Source: Neoechinorhynchus agilis
Lineage: Eukaryota > Acanthocephala
Direction of reading: 5' to 3'
Assembly (NCBI GenBank): GCA_051530055.1
Contig: JBMGUZ010000007.1
Coordinates: forward strand, 19,178 to 83,177
Length of the DNA: 64,000 bases
Shown: positions 45,123-56,465 of the stretch, piece by piece
How the letters are laid out: each line of letters opens with the position of its first letter
How positions within the stretch are numbered: the first letter of the stretch is position 1
The notes under the pieces: generated by a model
What the model saw: only the letters and a program-made list of their open reading frames with translations
Database searches by the model: none
What the model was told of the DNA's origin: nothing
Made by a program: the position numbers and the translations under genes

Positions 45123-45548
45123 TTATGAATTCAGTTTGTCTAAAAATGTTTTCAATTCTGCTTCACTTTGGAGTCCAGTGAGTCTTAGTTTTTCTTTGCC
45201 TTTATCAAGTGCTACAAGCGTTGGAACAGCATCGACTGCATACTTTTCAACCATTTGTTCAAATCGTTCAATATCCACAAGTACTAGTTGAGCTTTGTCA
45301 TTGAAATGAAATTGACTCATGACCTTTTCCAAACGAGGACTCAGTACTTTACATGGATGACACCAAGAAGCAAAAAAATCGATTACACAAAAACGGGTTT
45401 CGTTTGCTAAAAGTTCATTTAAATGAGATTCTGAATGCGCATTAAAAATCTGTAGAGCGCTTGTTGTCGAAGCTGAAGACAGAGGATTGGCTCGATTTAA
45501 TATACAAGTCCGCATAATCGATTGGAATGAACGAGAAATTGAAAACAT
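45123..45548 (-). CDS. TXN2: Thioredoxin, mitochondrial type, CHPC active site
   Basis: The 141-aa product has a Ser/Arg-rich, Asp/Glu-poor N-terminus (1-30) that looks like a mitochondrial presequence, then a thioredoxin fold: VIDFFASWCHPCKVLSPRLE with active site Cys63-His-Pro-Cys66, LVLVDIERFE and the cis-proline loop VDAVPTLVAL (Pro109). Thioredoxins reduce protein disulphides, and mitochondrial Trx2 supports peroxiredoxin 3. The usual site is CGPC; His in place of Gly should raise the redox potential, as reported for bacterial thioredoxin active-site variants (established knowledge). An alternative start at Met12 would shorten the presequence. Assignment to TXN2 rests on overall similarity and the presequence and is moderately sure. 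Confidence 0.85.
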   Translation of the reverse strand: MFSISRSFQSIMRTCILNRANPLSSASTTSALQIFNAHSESHLNELLANETRFCVIDFFASWCHPCKVLSPRLEKVMSQFHFNDKAQLVLVDIERFEQMVEKYAVDAVPTLVALDKGKEKLRLTGLQSEAELKTFLDKLNS

Positions 45549-46629
45549 CTAAAGAAAATACGGGAAATTGTTATTGCACAAACCTGAAAAACTAACAATT
45601 AATCACTAATTAACTTGTATTGATTTGTAAAGGAAGACGCTGTTATGTCTCCTTTTGAAAAGAATAAAAAAAATTTAATTAGAGCTCTTTGATTAAAAAA
45701 TGCCAGCGAAATAATCTGTAAGTCAAAAACAGCGACTCGAAAGTAGTTTAAAAAAGGAAGATTATCTCCTTTTTTGGCCAATGATTTTTGGCGACATTAA
45801 GGCGTTCGACAACAGTTTCTTCCGTTAACGAACCCTTTATTGATTTTGATTGAACGTAAAAAAATGGAGTTGCTTCACCAATCGATTTACAATATGCGGC
45901 TAGCATTCTAGCCAGCGTCGATGAATGGTCGCGTTGATGAAACTATAAATTATGTATGCTTGTTAAAAAAATATAATTAAATATCCTGACTTAGTTTTTC
46001 TAATAAATTTTATCGATAATAAATACATTATTTCATTAATCAAATATTTATTGTAATTATTGCTCAAGTCTTTTGTTCCAATTTTCTTCAACACCGGGGA
46101 AAGTAGCACTCCTCCGTAAATCCGTCGAGACCGTTTACGATCATTCGTCTTGGGATAATCAGTCTTTTCCGCAAGAAACTTACATTTCATTCAAATAAAA
46201 GTAAAAAACCTCTGAATCCTCCATTTATTCAACTTTCCATCTTTTGAACTTTCCATTTATCTTAATAACGAAGAAAATCATATCCGCTACGGCAAATTTA
46301 GAGAAAATAAGCTACTAGAGTTTTATTACGAATTACCAGCCAAATTTGCGAAAACCAGGGATGAAGATTATTACGACTTTTTCCAGCACATTTGAGCGCG
46401 AACAAACTTGCTAAGTTGAAGAAAGCGAAACTTGGCTGAAGTGACAAGTTTCGACGATTATATTTGAGTTTCTTTCCAAATATTTGCACTAAACATTGAA
46501 ATTTATGGGATTAATGCTTTTACAGAATTTATTTTCGAAATTACACATATTTTTTACGCCAAACATTCCCCGTAGCTAAAATTTAGCTCATTCTTTTATT
46601 CAATTAAAACTATACAAATCTGTGAATCC
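45549..46629. other. Region with possible spliced gene on - strand
   Basis: On the - strand an open stretch at about 46060-46190 begins MKCKFLAEKTDYPKTNDRKR and continues RIYGGVLLSPVLKK. Another at about 45775-45930 reads MLAAYCKSIGEATPFFYVQS and KGSLTEETVVERLNVAKNHW. Both look like real coding sequence and could be exons of one gene, but I could not fix splice sites or name a family. Confidence 0.3.
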
Positions 46630-46929
46630 TTAATGCTTCGTCTTTTCTCCGGGCAAATATTCCAATTCATCGACACCAAAATTGTACAGCTCGGGCTCGG
46701 CAGTGAAATCCACATTTCCATCCTTTGATACTTTGCATTTCTTCTCACATGCTCGGTTGCACGCCTCCCAATTTTCTCTGGTTTGATCGACCCTTTGCCA
46801 AGTGATGTATTTTTCGTGGCACTTTCCGACGCAATGACAGCGGTCTTCGAAGGATGATACAAAGGTGGAGAGACCAAGAACGATGGCGATGATCAGCATG
46901 AGGTGTTGAAGGGTTATGAACGCTGACAT
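46630..46929 (-). CDS. Small secreted six-cysteine protein, copy 1
   Basis: A 99-aa product from a true ATG. Residues 1-26 (MSAFITLQHLMLIIAIVLGL then STFVSS) form a signal peptide. The mature part has six Cys in the pattern C-x-C-x3-C-x19-C-x3-C-x3-C, followed by a nearly invariant acidic/aromatic block KDGNVDFTAEPELYNFGVDE and EYLPGEK. There is no pro-peptide cleavage site I trust. The two CxxxC elements separated by 19 residues suggest two helices pinned by disulphides. I recognise no named family; a secreted effector, carrier or defence protein are all possible. Three paralogues follow at 50.1, 57.7 and 59.3 kb, all on the same strand. Confidence 0.8.
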   Translation of the reverse strand: MSAFITLQHLMLIIAIVLGLSTFVSSFEDRCHCVGKCHEKYITWQRVDQTRENWEACNRACEKKCKVSKDGNVDFTAEPELYNFGVDELEYLPGEKTKH

Positions 46930-47105
46930 TGGGAGGAAGGTTGGCTAGCTGAAGGGTTATCTTCTTATTCAGCTTACATTTTTTTAACAATAGTAGCCAT
47001 AGTTACTCAGAACTTTTCTTAAATCTAACTTTTATTCTGATTGGCTAACGCATATTTTACTGGCATAATCAATATTTCGGTAATTTAATTCCGCAATACT
47101 AAATC
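46930..47105 (-). promoter_or_regulatory. Shared upstream region of six-cysteine gene, copy 1
   Basis: This ~175-bp block is nearly identical before all four family members. On the - strand it contains AGCCAATCAG (a CCAAT box, about 47038-47047) next to AATAAAAG (TATA-like), about 110 bp upstream of the ATG, and a 5' UTR ending CTTCCTCCC just before the ATG. Confidence 0.6.
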
Positions 47106-47695
47106 TGTAATATGAGTCGAGCTAAATAAATGGGCAAAATCAATAGGTGAAGTTCAAAGCGTCTGCGGTAGAGGCAAAGTCATGCAGAGCACCAGCCAAC
47201 AAAGTGCAATGTGCACTGCAGCACGAGTGAGTGTGCGTGCCAGCAGATCGCACACCTGAATTCCATTTGCTTTTCAATGTGCAGTTTCACGTACTATTTA
47301 ACCCTCTTTTCAAAGTCCTTTTCAACTTTCCCTCACGGTACTTCTTCGCTATCGGCACCGCCGTCATATTTAGTTTTGTATGGAGTTTACCACACATATT
47401 TGAATTGCAATCTCAAACAATTCGACTCACTAGGGAACAGTAGTCAAGACGTAGCAAATATGGGACCAGGAGATCTGCATTTCGCAGAACTTATCGCACT
47501 TTGCGGCGTTCTTCATCGAACGACGGTTCAAGTGATCCACCGCACAATGTGTGTATATTAACATCATACCTTCTTCGGTTTAGGAAGGTACACGATGACG
47601 ACGACCAACACTGTCTCTACGTCACTACAAAGATCCCACTGTTTTCAATAGTCACGACTGTGACGTTGACAAGCGCGGGTTCGACCACGTAGCCA
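47106..47695. other. Intergenic stretch
   Basis: I see no supported gene. Several short open frames lack protein-like features. Confidence 0.4.
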
Positions 47696-48030
47696 GCTTA
47701 TGAAACAAACAAAACGCCTCTCAACCCTACCATCACCATAATTTCTACCACATTTCATTCCTCTTTTCACACGAGCACAACACTCGTAATCCCAATTTCA
47801 TCCTCCCTCAACCTGGCACCTCCCTCTTCCTCCACTCCTTTTTCCATACTGCCCAATCTTCTCGAAAAAGAGGAAAGACCAACCTTGCAAGCGCTCCTGC
47901 AAGCAATATCCGCCAATTCCCACCAAAACGGACCAGCCAACCTCTTATCCAATCAGAACTCTAGTGTTTATGAGAACCCAAAGCTACATAGGTCCTGTTC
48001 TTTGTGCAGGAATAAAACGTGTTGTTATGG
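47696..48030 (+). mobile_element. LINE 3' end fragment
   Basis: This matches the end of the large LINE (compare 54125-54290) and closes with GAATAAAACGTGTTGTTATGG. It abuts rRNA spacer sequence, so the LINE inserted in or beside the rRNA fragment. Confidence 0.75.
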
Positions 48031-48157
48031 CAGTCAACGACCACCTTTTTCAATTTAACTTGTCTACGTTGATACCACCACCACGCTCCTCTTAAAAAGA
48101 AACGTGGCACGCGTGTTATGTGTGTGGCAACACTTTTGAAGGTGCTACCTATCTCTC
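48031..48157 (-). other. Probable ITS1 remnant
   Basis: The ~125 bp directly downstream of the 18S 3' end on the - strand are not LINE sequence and end abruptly at the LINE. No 5.8S or 28S follows. Confidence 0.45.
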
Positions 48158-48159
48158 TG

Positions 48160-48215
<56 letters not shown>

Positions 48216-48301
48216 AATGGTTAAGTTCGGTAAACTTTTAGATTTCGCAGTGGCACTTGTGGCACCATGCAATCTATCCGAAAACCTCACTAAACCATTC
48301 G

Positions 48302-48345
<44 letters not shown>

Positions 48346-49822
48346 GTCAACGCGAAATAATGATTCGCGCTTACTAGGAATTCCCCTTTCACGAAGAATA
48401 ATTACAATCTCCGATCCCAATCGTGAAGGCCATTTATGATTCCCTGTTCCTTTCGAAACAGGAATGCCTTTTGAAGCCTCCATTGTAGCGCACGAACGGC
48501 GATGCACCACCACCCACCGAATCAAGAAAGAGCTGTCAACCTGTCAATCCTCACGGTGTTCGGACCGAGTAAGTTTTCGTGCGTTGAGTCAAATTGAGCC
48601 GCAGGCTCCACTTCTGGTGTGCCCCTCCGTCAATTCCTTTAAGTTTCGATTTTGCAACCATACTCCCCCGGAACCCAATAACTTTGGTTTCCCGCGGGGT
48701 GCCTGGCGATGCTTTGTCGTTGCAAGCGCCAGATGCCCAGTTGGCATAGTTTATAGTTAGAACTAGGACGGTATCTAATCGTCTTCGAAACTCTAACTTT
48801 CGTTCTTGATTAATGAAAACATTCTTGGCAAATGCTTTCGCAGTTGTACGTCCTGCGGTGATCATCGAATTTCACCTCTAACACCACAATACGAATGCCC
48901 ACGTTTATCCCTATCAATCATTACCTCGGCTTCCGGAAACCAACGAAACAGAACCAAGGTCCTATCTCATTATTCCATGCAACAGTATTCAAGCAAGTCG
49001 CTTGCGTTAAGCACGCTAATTTTCTCAAAGTAGTTAATCACCTTCCCTTTAAAGTGCGCCTCCCAAACTTAATTGGGTCTTCGACGACGCAGGAGCAGCG
49101 AAATTAAAGAAGTGAATCTGGTGCAATGCTATACACGTCATTTTGTGACATGACAGCGCACAGTTCATCTCCTGACTCCCAACTACGAGCTTTTTAACCG
49201 CAGCAAATTTAACATACGCTATTCGAGCTGGAATTACCGCGGCTGCTGGCACCAGAACTTGCCCTCCAATCGATCCTCGATAAAGGATTTTGATTGTTCT
49301 CATTCCAATTGCCGAATCCGAAGATTACGGCATCGTTATTTTTCGTCACTACCTCCCCAATCTGGGATTGGGTAATTTGCGCGCCTGCTGCCTTCCTTGG
49401 ATGTGACAGCCGTTTCTCATGCTCTCTCTCCGGAATCGAACCCTGATTCCCCGTTACCCGTTACGACCATGGTAGTCGTATAAACTACCAACGATAGTTG
49501 ATAGGGAAGACACTTGAAAGACACGTCGCCTGCCTAATAAGGCAATGCAATCAGCATACTTTACCCAGAGTCAGCACAATCTGACGCCCTAAGACGTCAT
49601 TGGCTTTGATCTAATAAAAGCACTTCTCCGCAAGTCGAAGCTACGTGGCATGTATTAGCTCTAGATTTTCCACAGTTATCCATATCTGATTCGCATGATC
49701 CAATAAACCATGACTTATTTAATGAGCCATTCGCGGTTTCAACCGTATAAAGTATGAACTTGCACATGCATGGCTTAATCTTTGAGACGAGCATATAATT
49801 ACTGGCACGATCAACCAGATAT
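48158..49822 (-). rRNA. 18S rRNA, orphan copy with internal deletion (probable pseudogene)
   Basis: The 5' end (TGGTTGATCGTGCCAGTAAT, reverse strand), the central GCCAGCAGCCGCGGTAATTC, the AAACTTAAAGGAATTGACGG block, the TTGTACACACCGCCCGTCGC block and the 3' end GTAACAAGGTTTCCGTAGG are all present in order. The length is about 1665 nt, short of the ~1800 typical for arthropods. At about 48494 the sequence jumps from GTGGTGGTGCATCGCCGTTC directly to GTGCGCTACAATGG, so about 180 nt are missing, including the conserved GAACGAGAC region. The universal GATCCTGCC near the start reads GATCGTGCC. It is not followed by 5.8S/28S. It is more likely a pseudogene or misassembled copy than a working gene. 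Confidence 0.9.
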
Positions 49823-50032
49823 CAACCATTCATTCCGTGAACCAAATCGTGGTAACAAAAACTAACGTCATTGCTAACGTCCACAACCTAGTGGAGGTCG
49901 AATAATAACAACCCCCACTGATACTTTCCCGACAATGCTTCTAGTTGTCGCGGATCTTATGTCCAACAACAACTAACTTGAATTTAATTTTGATTGTTAA
50001 AACCAATAATCATCAGCCACTTCGCATATGAA
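49823..50032 (-). other. Probable 5' ETS remnant of the rRNA copy
   Basis: Sequence upstream of the 18S 5' end, up to the start of the duplicated segment at 50033. No other feature is seen. Confidence 0.4.
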
Positions 50033-50144
50033 AATCTAGAGCATATTGTGGATGAATCCCTAATGCTATTTTCTCCCAAACATTAAGTGGCTAAAATTTA
50101 GATCATTCTTTTATTCAGTTAAAATTATACAAATCTGTGGATCT

Positions 50145-50477
50145 TTAATGCTTCTTGCCGTGGTGCCGTGAACCCCTCCGTCTATGTGGTTGACGCTCAG
50201 GCTTTTCTCCGGGTAAATATTCAATTTCATCGACATTGAAGTAATACAGCTCTGGCTCCGCCGTGAAATCCACATTCCCATCCTTTGAATCTTTGCACTT
50301 AATCGCACAGGCCTGTTTGCATGCATCGATATTTTTTGGAGTTTGGTCAACTTTATTCCACTTTTTTGACCTTTCCTGACATTTGGCAGCACACGAGCAT
50401 TTGTCTTGAGCGTATGACTCAAGAATGGCGATGCTGAAGACGATGATAAGAAAGAGGTTGCTTCTGAACGCTGACAT
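50145..50477 (-). CDS. Small secreted six-cysteine protein, copy 2
   Basis: 110 aa. The signal peptide (MSAFRSNLFLIIVFSIAI) lacks two residues found in copy 4. The mature part DKCSCAAKCQERSKKW shows the same C-x-C-x3-C-x19-C-x3-C-x3-C frame and KDGNVDFTAEPEL block. The C-terminal tail is basic (RQPHRRRGSRHHGKKH) and eight residues longer than in copy 4. It pairs with copy 4 as the product of the recent tandem duplication; copies 1 and 3 have the other signal peptide type. Confidence 0.8.
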   Translation of the reverse strand: MSAFRSNLFLIIVFSIAILESYAQDKCSCAAKCQERSKKWNKVDQTPKNIDACKQACAIKCKDSKDGNVDFTAEPELYYFNVDEIEYLPGEKPERQPHRRRGSRHHGKKH

Positions 50478-50665
50478 TGGGAGGAAGGTTGGCTAGCTGA
50501 AGGGTTATCTTCTTATTCAGCTTACATTTTTTAACAATAGTAGCCATAGTTACTCAGAACTTTTTTTAAATCTAACTTTTATTCTGATTGGCTAACGCAT
50601 ATTTTACTGGCATAATCAATGTTTCGGTAATTTCCTTCCGCAATACTAAATCTGTACTATAAGTC
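50478..50665 (-). promoter_or_regulatory. Shared upstream region of six-cysteine gene, copy 2
   Basis: Same block as upstream of copy 1, with CCAAT (AGCCAATCAG) and AATAAAAG. The LINE ORF1 remnant begins right behind it. Confidence 0.6.
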
Positions 50666-53600
50666 AAGTGTCGACGATAGAGTGTGGATCAAATCAGTGA
50701 GCTCCGACCAGCAACTCTTTGGGTTTATCTCAAACAATTTCAATGTGGACGGTGTTGAAATTATCCAAAATACGAATTTACGTCCATTGCGGGATGCACT
50801 GACTGTTAGTAGTTACTTTCATTCAAATTAGGTCACTCATAATGATTATTATCATTTTCCACGATGTTAGACTTACCAACAATGTGGACGCTGATTTCAA
50901 AAATGCGATAAAAACGCAATCATTTGCCCGAATCGATCACAAAACCACCGCATCGCGAATTTTCCTAGATCAGTTGAGAGCTGCTCTAAATGCGAACAAA
51001 CAGGACACTTCGCATTATCTAAGTCATGCCCGGAGTTCAGGAACCCCCGCCCATCATTCCTCGCCGCTCTGAATTCGACCCATCGTACCATGCAGTCCTC
51101 CATCAGAGGCAAACATCTTAACATTTTTATTACTGGTATACCGGAATCCTCGCGTTGCAGATCCTGTCATCGTTGATGCACACAACCACTACCAAATCCT
51201 TCCTGTTGGTCAACTCCTTTTCCTCGACATTCACTCTACTATTCCTCCCCCATCAACAGTCCAAAAATCCCTTTAACCCGAGAATACGTCTCCTCAAAGG
51301 AATTTTTAATTCACCACTCGTAGCCTCCCTCTTTCCTAACAGGAGATACAAGCTCCTTACTTCACAACTTTCTTTTCGTATCTACCATATAAGAACTCAT
51401 CATCGAATCCTTCCACCGGCCCTCCAAACTCAACCCAGACCTCATTTTTGCGAACACCCCAGAACATCCAATACATCCCAAAAAATCGAAAAGGAAGCGA
51501 CTCCCCAACTTCTTTGACTACGTCAACTGCACCAGCGCCCTAAAACCCATATATTTCAATCTCTACGTCCTTTCACATTAAAAACTCTCTTTCTCTAAAA
51601 CAAGTAAATAATTATCACTCAACACAAACAAAAAAACCCAATAAATCTGCCCGTCCAATGATAGTTGATCCACATCAATTCAAAATTCAAAACTCGCTCT
51701 TATCATTGCCGTACAAATTTTCGATTCACCCCCGGAATTCTCTCTTTGGGATAATCAATCCTTTTGATCGGCAACTTTTAACGATTCCTCCTTTAATTTA
51801 CCACAATCGACGTACAATGCAACCTCAATTTCCCTCATTCCCACCCCCGATTTACCAAAATCAGAAATCCCATTTGTAATCGTAATCTACTCCAATATTC
51901 GTAGCCTCCCTCCTAAACTAAATGAAATTCCACTCATTTCATCTACCTCAAAGGCGCTTACTTTCTTCAACAGCGATTCAGCCATCCCTCCCGGGTACTC
52001 TTCCATCCATACATACGGCGAGGACCGTCCAGGAGGGGATCTCCATTTACGAACGACAATCGCTACCATACTTTGTATCTCTCATAAGCTCTTTACAAAA
52101 CCCCGACCTAGAATACATCGCAGTCCATTTCTCAGCTCCTCTAAGAAAAATCGCTAGCGTCTTTTGCCATCCCGCCTCTCGTCCCGAGTCCTCTTTGCGC
52201 CAACTTGATTCCATGATGGAGCTCATAAACTCGAAGAATTAACACCATTTCTTAATTGTAGAGGACTTCAATGAGCTATTTCCTCTTTTACCCTTCTCCG
52301 AGTTGCGTTTACTTATTAACTTCTCAACTCGTCTTGACGCTCACCTCGACAACTTGTTCACAAATATCGATGCCTACTCATCCGCCTCTAAACTCCCCTT
52401 CCCGCGAACTCTGGCCACTTTTCAGCCAGCGTTTAAAATCACCCCGTTTACCCGTCCCGTCTAGGATAAACGTGATCATCAAATCTACAATTTTATACAA
52501 TTATCCGATTCTATTATTCACATCCTACCCTGACAACACAAATGACCTTTCCTTTGCCATGTCCTTCCTATCCTTAATAATAAAAAATTCCCTACATTCG
52601 ACAATACCAAGAAATTCATTAGAATATCCAGCCGTGACCCTCGAAACGCCTTCAAAAGCAAGCATCTAAGGCCCATCGCAATAACCACCCAGACTTTCCC
52701 GTTTACAAATAGCTCTAACTAACAAAATACTTGTTACCCGCAAAAACTTCCTTTCTTCTAAAATTCATTCAGTGGTATTTCAACCATGGTGGCGGGCCGT
52801 CAAGCATTCTCTTGGATTACACCACCCGGATCCCTTCCCGAATTTGTCCTCTTCTGAACTTAAACAGGTGTTTGATTCCATCAATCAGAACCCCAATCCT
52901 GACTAAAATAACAATCATTTTTTCACATCAGACTCCACACAAAACTCTAACCTCCACCAAAGTCCTTCAGCATCTCAAGAGTTTACCTCGTAATTCATAC
53001 TCTCAATTCGAAATCCCAAACTGGGTTCTTTGCTCCATGATCCCCGAACTCATTGATCCTATTGCCCTCATTATAAATCATAGATCTTTAAATGGCATCT
53101 ACCCTTGTGCCTGAAAAGTTCTAAAGTGATCCTTCTTCCAAAAAAAGGACATCCGATTTCCACCGAATCATTCAGTCCAATATCCATTCTGCCCTCTATT
53201 TCAAAAATCATCGAAAAATGTTCTAAATCTCGCCTTCTTTCACTTCCAACACAATTCGGCTCCCGAGCCAAATTTTCTGCAACCGATGCCCTACTTTGCA
53301 TTGGTGACACGCTCCTATGTATCCTCGACAATAAACCCTTCCACTTCACCCGTCTCATTCAACTGGACTTATTGAAAGCATTCGACTCCGTGGATCATTC
53401 ACTCCTCAGGGCCTGCTCCGATTTTGGTCTCAACTTGTGGCAGATCCATTGGCTTGCGTCTTATCTTCACAATCGACAACAATACATTCGGTGCTGAGCT
53501 ACGTCCTCAATCAGAATATCCCCCAACAAAAGGCGTACCTCGAGGTTCCGTCCTGCCACCATTTCTTTTTGATATTTTCTCGGACGAACTTGAACTCCTC

Positions 53601-54560
53601 TCGTCTTACTCTAAACTTTTCTTAAATGGCGGTGATCCCATCCTCATCACTCAATCACCAACCACCTCTCCCTCTCCTTAACCTCTAACGAAATCATCCA
53701 TATGAAAGATTTCTGCACCAATCATCAACTACGCCCGAACTTCCTTAAATGCTTCGAGATGATCCCTCACTCTCTCGGAACCACATGTTCTTTATTGATC
53801 TTCTAAATAACATTCAAAAAATCACCTCCCTCAGAATTCTGGGTCTCCAATTTTAACCAAATCTGAAATGGGACTCGCACATTTCACTCTCCCTCAAGTG
53901 CCATGCCTTTAAAATTTACCTCATCAAACACCTCCGCCATTTAGGAATCCCCTCTTCCGATCTCCGCAAATTATTCTTCACATTATTTTACCTTCCCTCA
54001 CCTACGGCTATCTCTTTCCCAATCACAAATCCATCGCCTTGAAACGTCTCATAGAAGAGCTTCTAAAATTTGCATATTATATTTTTCCCCGTTCACCGAA
54101 TACCTTTGTAAGATTTTTAACTAATAATCAAAACGCCTCTCCACTTCATCACCATACTTTTTACCACATTTCATTCGCCTTTTCACAAGAGCACAACACT
54201 CGTAATCCCAATTCGATCCATCCTCATATCTCGCATCTCCCTTTATCTACGCTCCTTTTCCCATACTGCCCAATCTTCTCGGATATCATAAGCCGGAATG
54301 AACCTGAGGAAAGACACAATCCAGAACACTCTCCAACAAACAATGTCCGCCAATCCACATTCGACAAGACATCCTTCGGCCGGGTACGGACTTCCCTCAA
54401 CCCACCGAATCCGCATTAGATAGTTTCAACCCAATATTGTTTGTCAATCAATAACGATTGCCCCATCTTCATCGAAAACAATGGCACAAAGAGGACCCAA
54501 ATGTACATGGATCCAATTTTTGTTATCAAAGAAACAAAATAAACGTTTTATTATTACCCC
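50666..54560 (+). mobile_element. Large LINE (APE-type, CR1/Jockey-like), degraded but near full length
   Basis: ORF1 remnant: a zinc knuckle CSKCEQTGHFALSKSC near 50980-51035. ORF2 remnants: an endonuclease-like stretch (LEYIAVHFSAPLRKI and VEDFNE) at 51960-52300, an RT from about 53110 (SKVILLPKKGHPISTESFSP, FGSRAKFSATDALL, LIQLDLLKAFDSVDHSLL) and GVPRGSVLPPFLF near 53535. The C-terminal end and a 3' terminus AATAAACGTTTTATTATT close it at 54537-54556. Many frame breaks show it is dead. It supplies the reference order for the fragments inside the palindrome arms. Confidence 0.85.
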
Positions 54561-54670
54561 CACTGATGTCGGCATACTAAGTTAGCTCTATTTTGCAGCT
54601 CTAACCTCATGCCACCACTAAACACATACCAAAAAGTCGTCAGTTGTGAAGTTTGTTAAAGTAGCTGGCG

Positions 54671-56465
54671 ATTTTCAAAGCACAGGAAGGTTACAAGTGG
54701 TTCTCCTCTGTTCGAGCTCCTTGATATTCTTTAAAGAAATCGCAAATTCAGCGAGTTTATGCAAACAAGTGAATATTATTTGTAAAAAATAGTCTGGAAG
54801 GAGTACAGAGTCTTTTTGAATAAGAAACCTTAGCCCATCGGACAACCGGAAAACAATATAAAGTTTTATTGGCTAAAATTCGTCAAATAAGCTACCGTAT
54901 GGGTCACTAGGTGGATTTTTCAAGGAGACGGGCGGTGACTTCGGTTTGTTTTCGGTCGGATTAATAGCAGGTTTATAGATCATGGCAAGCTTTCGTTGGA
55001 ACAGATTCCACCAGTCAATCACTTTAAAGAATTTATGAGCTTTCATCTGATCGATTCCACCTTTTCCGCATCCATATCGCCTATCTGGATTAATTTTCAA
55101 AAGTCCGACGACGAGATCCTTGAGCTCCGATGAGAAATGTTCAGGAACTTTAAACCTCCCGGATTGAGCTTTAGCCATGATCCTCATTCCATCTGATGCC
55201 ACAAACGGTGTGTAACCTGCATTGAGCTCGTAGGACAAAACGCCAAGAGACCACCAATCGCAACTTGTTGAATATCCAAGTCGTCCGGAAACTTCTGGGG
55301 CCATGTATTCTGGAGTTCCACAAATAGTTATTGCTCTCTCATTCAGGAATTTAGCGAATCCGAAGTCCGTTACTTTGACATAGCCACTGTCTTCTACCAA
55401 AATATTCTCAGCTTTGATATCCCTATGAGTAACATTAATTCGATGCAAGTAATCGAAGACGAGAACAATCTGTGCTATAATCAATCTACTTTCGTCTTCA
55501 TTAAATCTTCGTTTTGAACGCAAATGTTCGTACAAATCACCGGTCGGAATTAACTTCATTACAATGTACAAATGGCCACTGTCCTTATAGGATCCCAAGA
55601 AGTCGACAATATTTGAATGAAATATACTGCTTAGCATTGCTTTTTCGTAGATGGTTCGCTTCGTTTGCCTCGTATGGACAAGATATTTCTTCTCAAAAAT
55701 TTTGACGGCAAAGTGGTCGTGATCTTTGGTACCAACAGCGACTAAACCAAAAGCACCTCGACCAATGGTCGTTTGAAGGACAATATCACTGGTGTCGAAA
55801 TTTGGAGACGGCGAAGGTTTATTGAATTTATGGCGAAAATACATGCTAGCGTAAGTGTAAAAGCTGTCGAAGCTCACAAAAAGCCTCCAATCACGAACTT
55901 CATTTGGAATCATTGACATCAGATGATCTCTGTGAGGTGAAGCTAACAAACAAGTAGAAAGTCAGCTTTAGTTGATTCGTTGCCATGACTGCAAAAAGTT
56001 TTTATTCTTCAAAAAAAAGCAGAGAAATTTTGTCGTTCATGTAAAAATTATTAATAGAGTTTAAAGACGATAAAATTGTTGGGTCAAGGAACTATACGTC
56101 GCGTTATTATAATAAAATTAATTAGCTATTTTTAACAGAGTTTTTTTTGAATGTGAGATTTATTGGAAATTGGCAACTTCATCGATGTTCAGCACAATGA
56201 CCAAGCGCCATGGTGCAATACAGCGAAGACGCCAAAGGTCAATAAACAAGAAGCACAGCGAAAACGTGGCATTTAAATTGATGATTCCTTTACAAAGCGG
56301 GTAACCTACTGAATTGAGTTTGCACGATATCAGGAGGATCCAGAATTTGTGTTACTCAAGAAAGGAGAAGCGGAACAATAATCGTTCAAGGAATCGATTG
56401 GGGGGATAACCGATTCTGAAGATAAAAATATATCAGTGAAAAGTTCACTAGTGCCGTTTTTTAAA
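54671..56465. repeat. Segmental duplication B1 (pair with 61329-63123)
   Basis: This matches 61329-63123 at an offset of 6658 with few substitutions. It contains kinase copy 1 and its 5' flank. The two arms end at the same base, GTGCCGTTTTTTAAA, where copy 2 continues into an R2-like fragment. Confidence 0.92.
54873..55919 (-). CDS. PKA-like catalytic-subunit kinase, copy 1
   Basis: 348 aa from the first ATG (55919); an in-frame TTG 10 codons upstream follows a splice-acceptor-like tract, so an upstream exon is possible. All kinase landmarks are present: Gly-rich loop GRGAFG (53-58), VAIK-type Lys73 (FAVKIFEK), alphaC Glu92, catalytic HRD (165-167, HRDIKAEN), DFG (185-187, DFGFAK), activation-loop Thr198 in ITICGTPEYMAPE, CDWWSLGVLSYE, and a C-terminal FDEF. 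The hydrophobic-motif FxxF at the very end and the length (PKA-C is ~350) place it with cAMP-dependent kinase. It departs from PKA in HRD-I-KAEN for YRDLKPEN. The uninterrupted coding region of a normally spliced gene suggests a retrocopy. Substrates are unknown. Confidence 0.88.
   Translation of the reverse strand: MSMIPNEVRDWRLFVSFDSFYTYASMYFRHKFNKPSPSPNFDTSDIVLQTTIGRGAFGLVAVGTKDHDHFAVKIFEKKYLVHTRQTKRTIYEKAMLSSIFHSNIVDFLGSYKDSGHLYIVMKLIPTGDLYEHLRSKRRFNEDESRLIIAQIVLVFDYLHRINVTHRDIKAENILVEDSGYVKVTDFGFAKFLNERAITICGTPEYMAPEVSGRLGYSTSCDWWSLGVLSYELNAGYTPFVASDGMRIMAKAQSGRFKVPEHFSSELKDLVVGLLKINPDRRYGCGKGGIDQMKAHKFFKVIDWWNLFQRKLAMIYKPAINPTENKPKSPPVSLKNPPSDPYGSLFDEF

Larger units (their letters stand above)
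50033..51415. repeat. Segmental duplication A1 (pair with 59143-60503)
   Basis: This matches 59143-60503 at an offset of 9110 with a small number of differences, including a ~24-bp length difference in the cysteine-rich gene tail. It contains cysteine-rich gene copy 2 and the first part of a LINE. Confidence 0.9.

Noticed and set aside
46630-46929. Naming the six-cysteine proteins as defensins or another known peptide class
   Set aside because: The Cys spacing and the conserved acidic block do not fit any class I can name.
48343-49303. Several open frames of 60-104 codons on both strands
   Set aside because: They lie inside the 18S rRNA copy and are chance frames.
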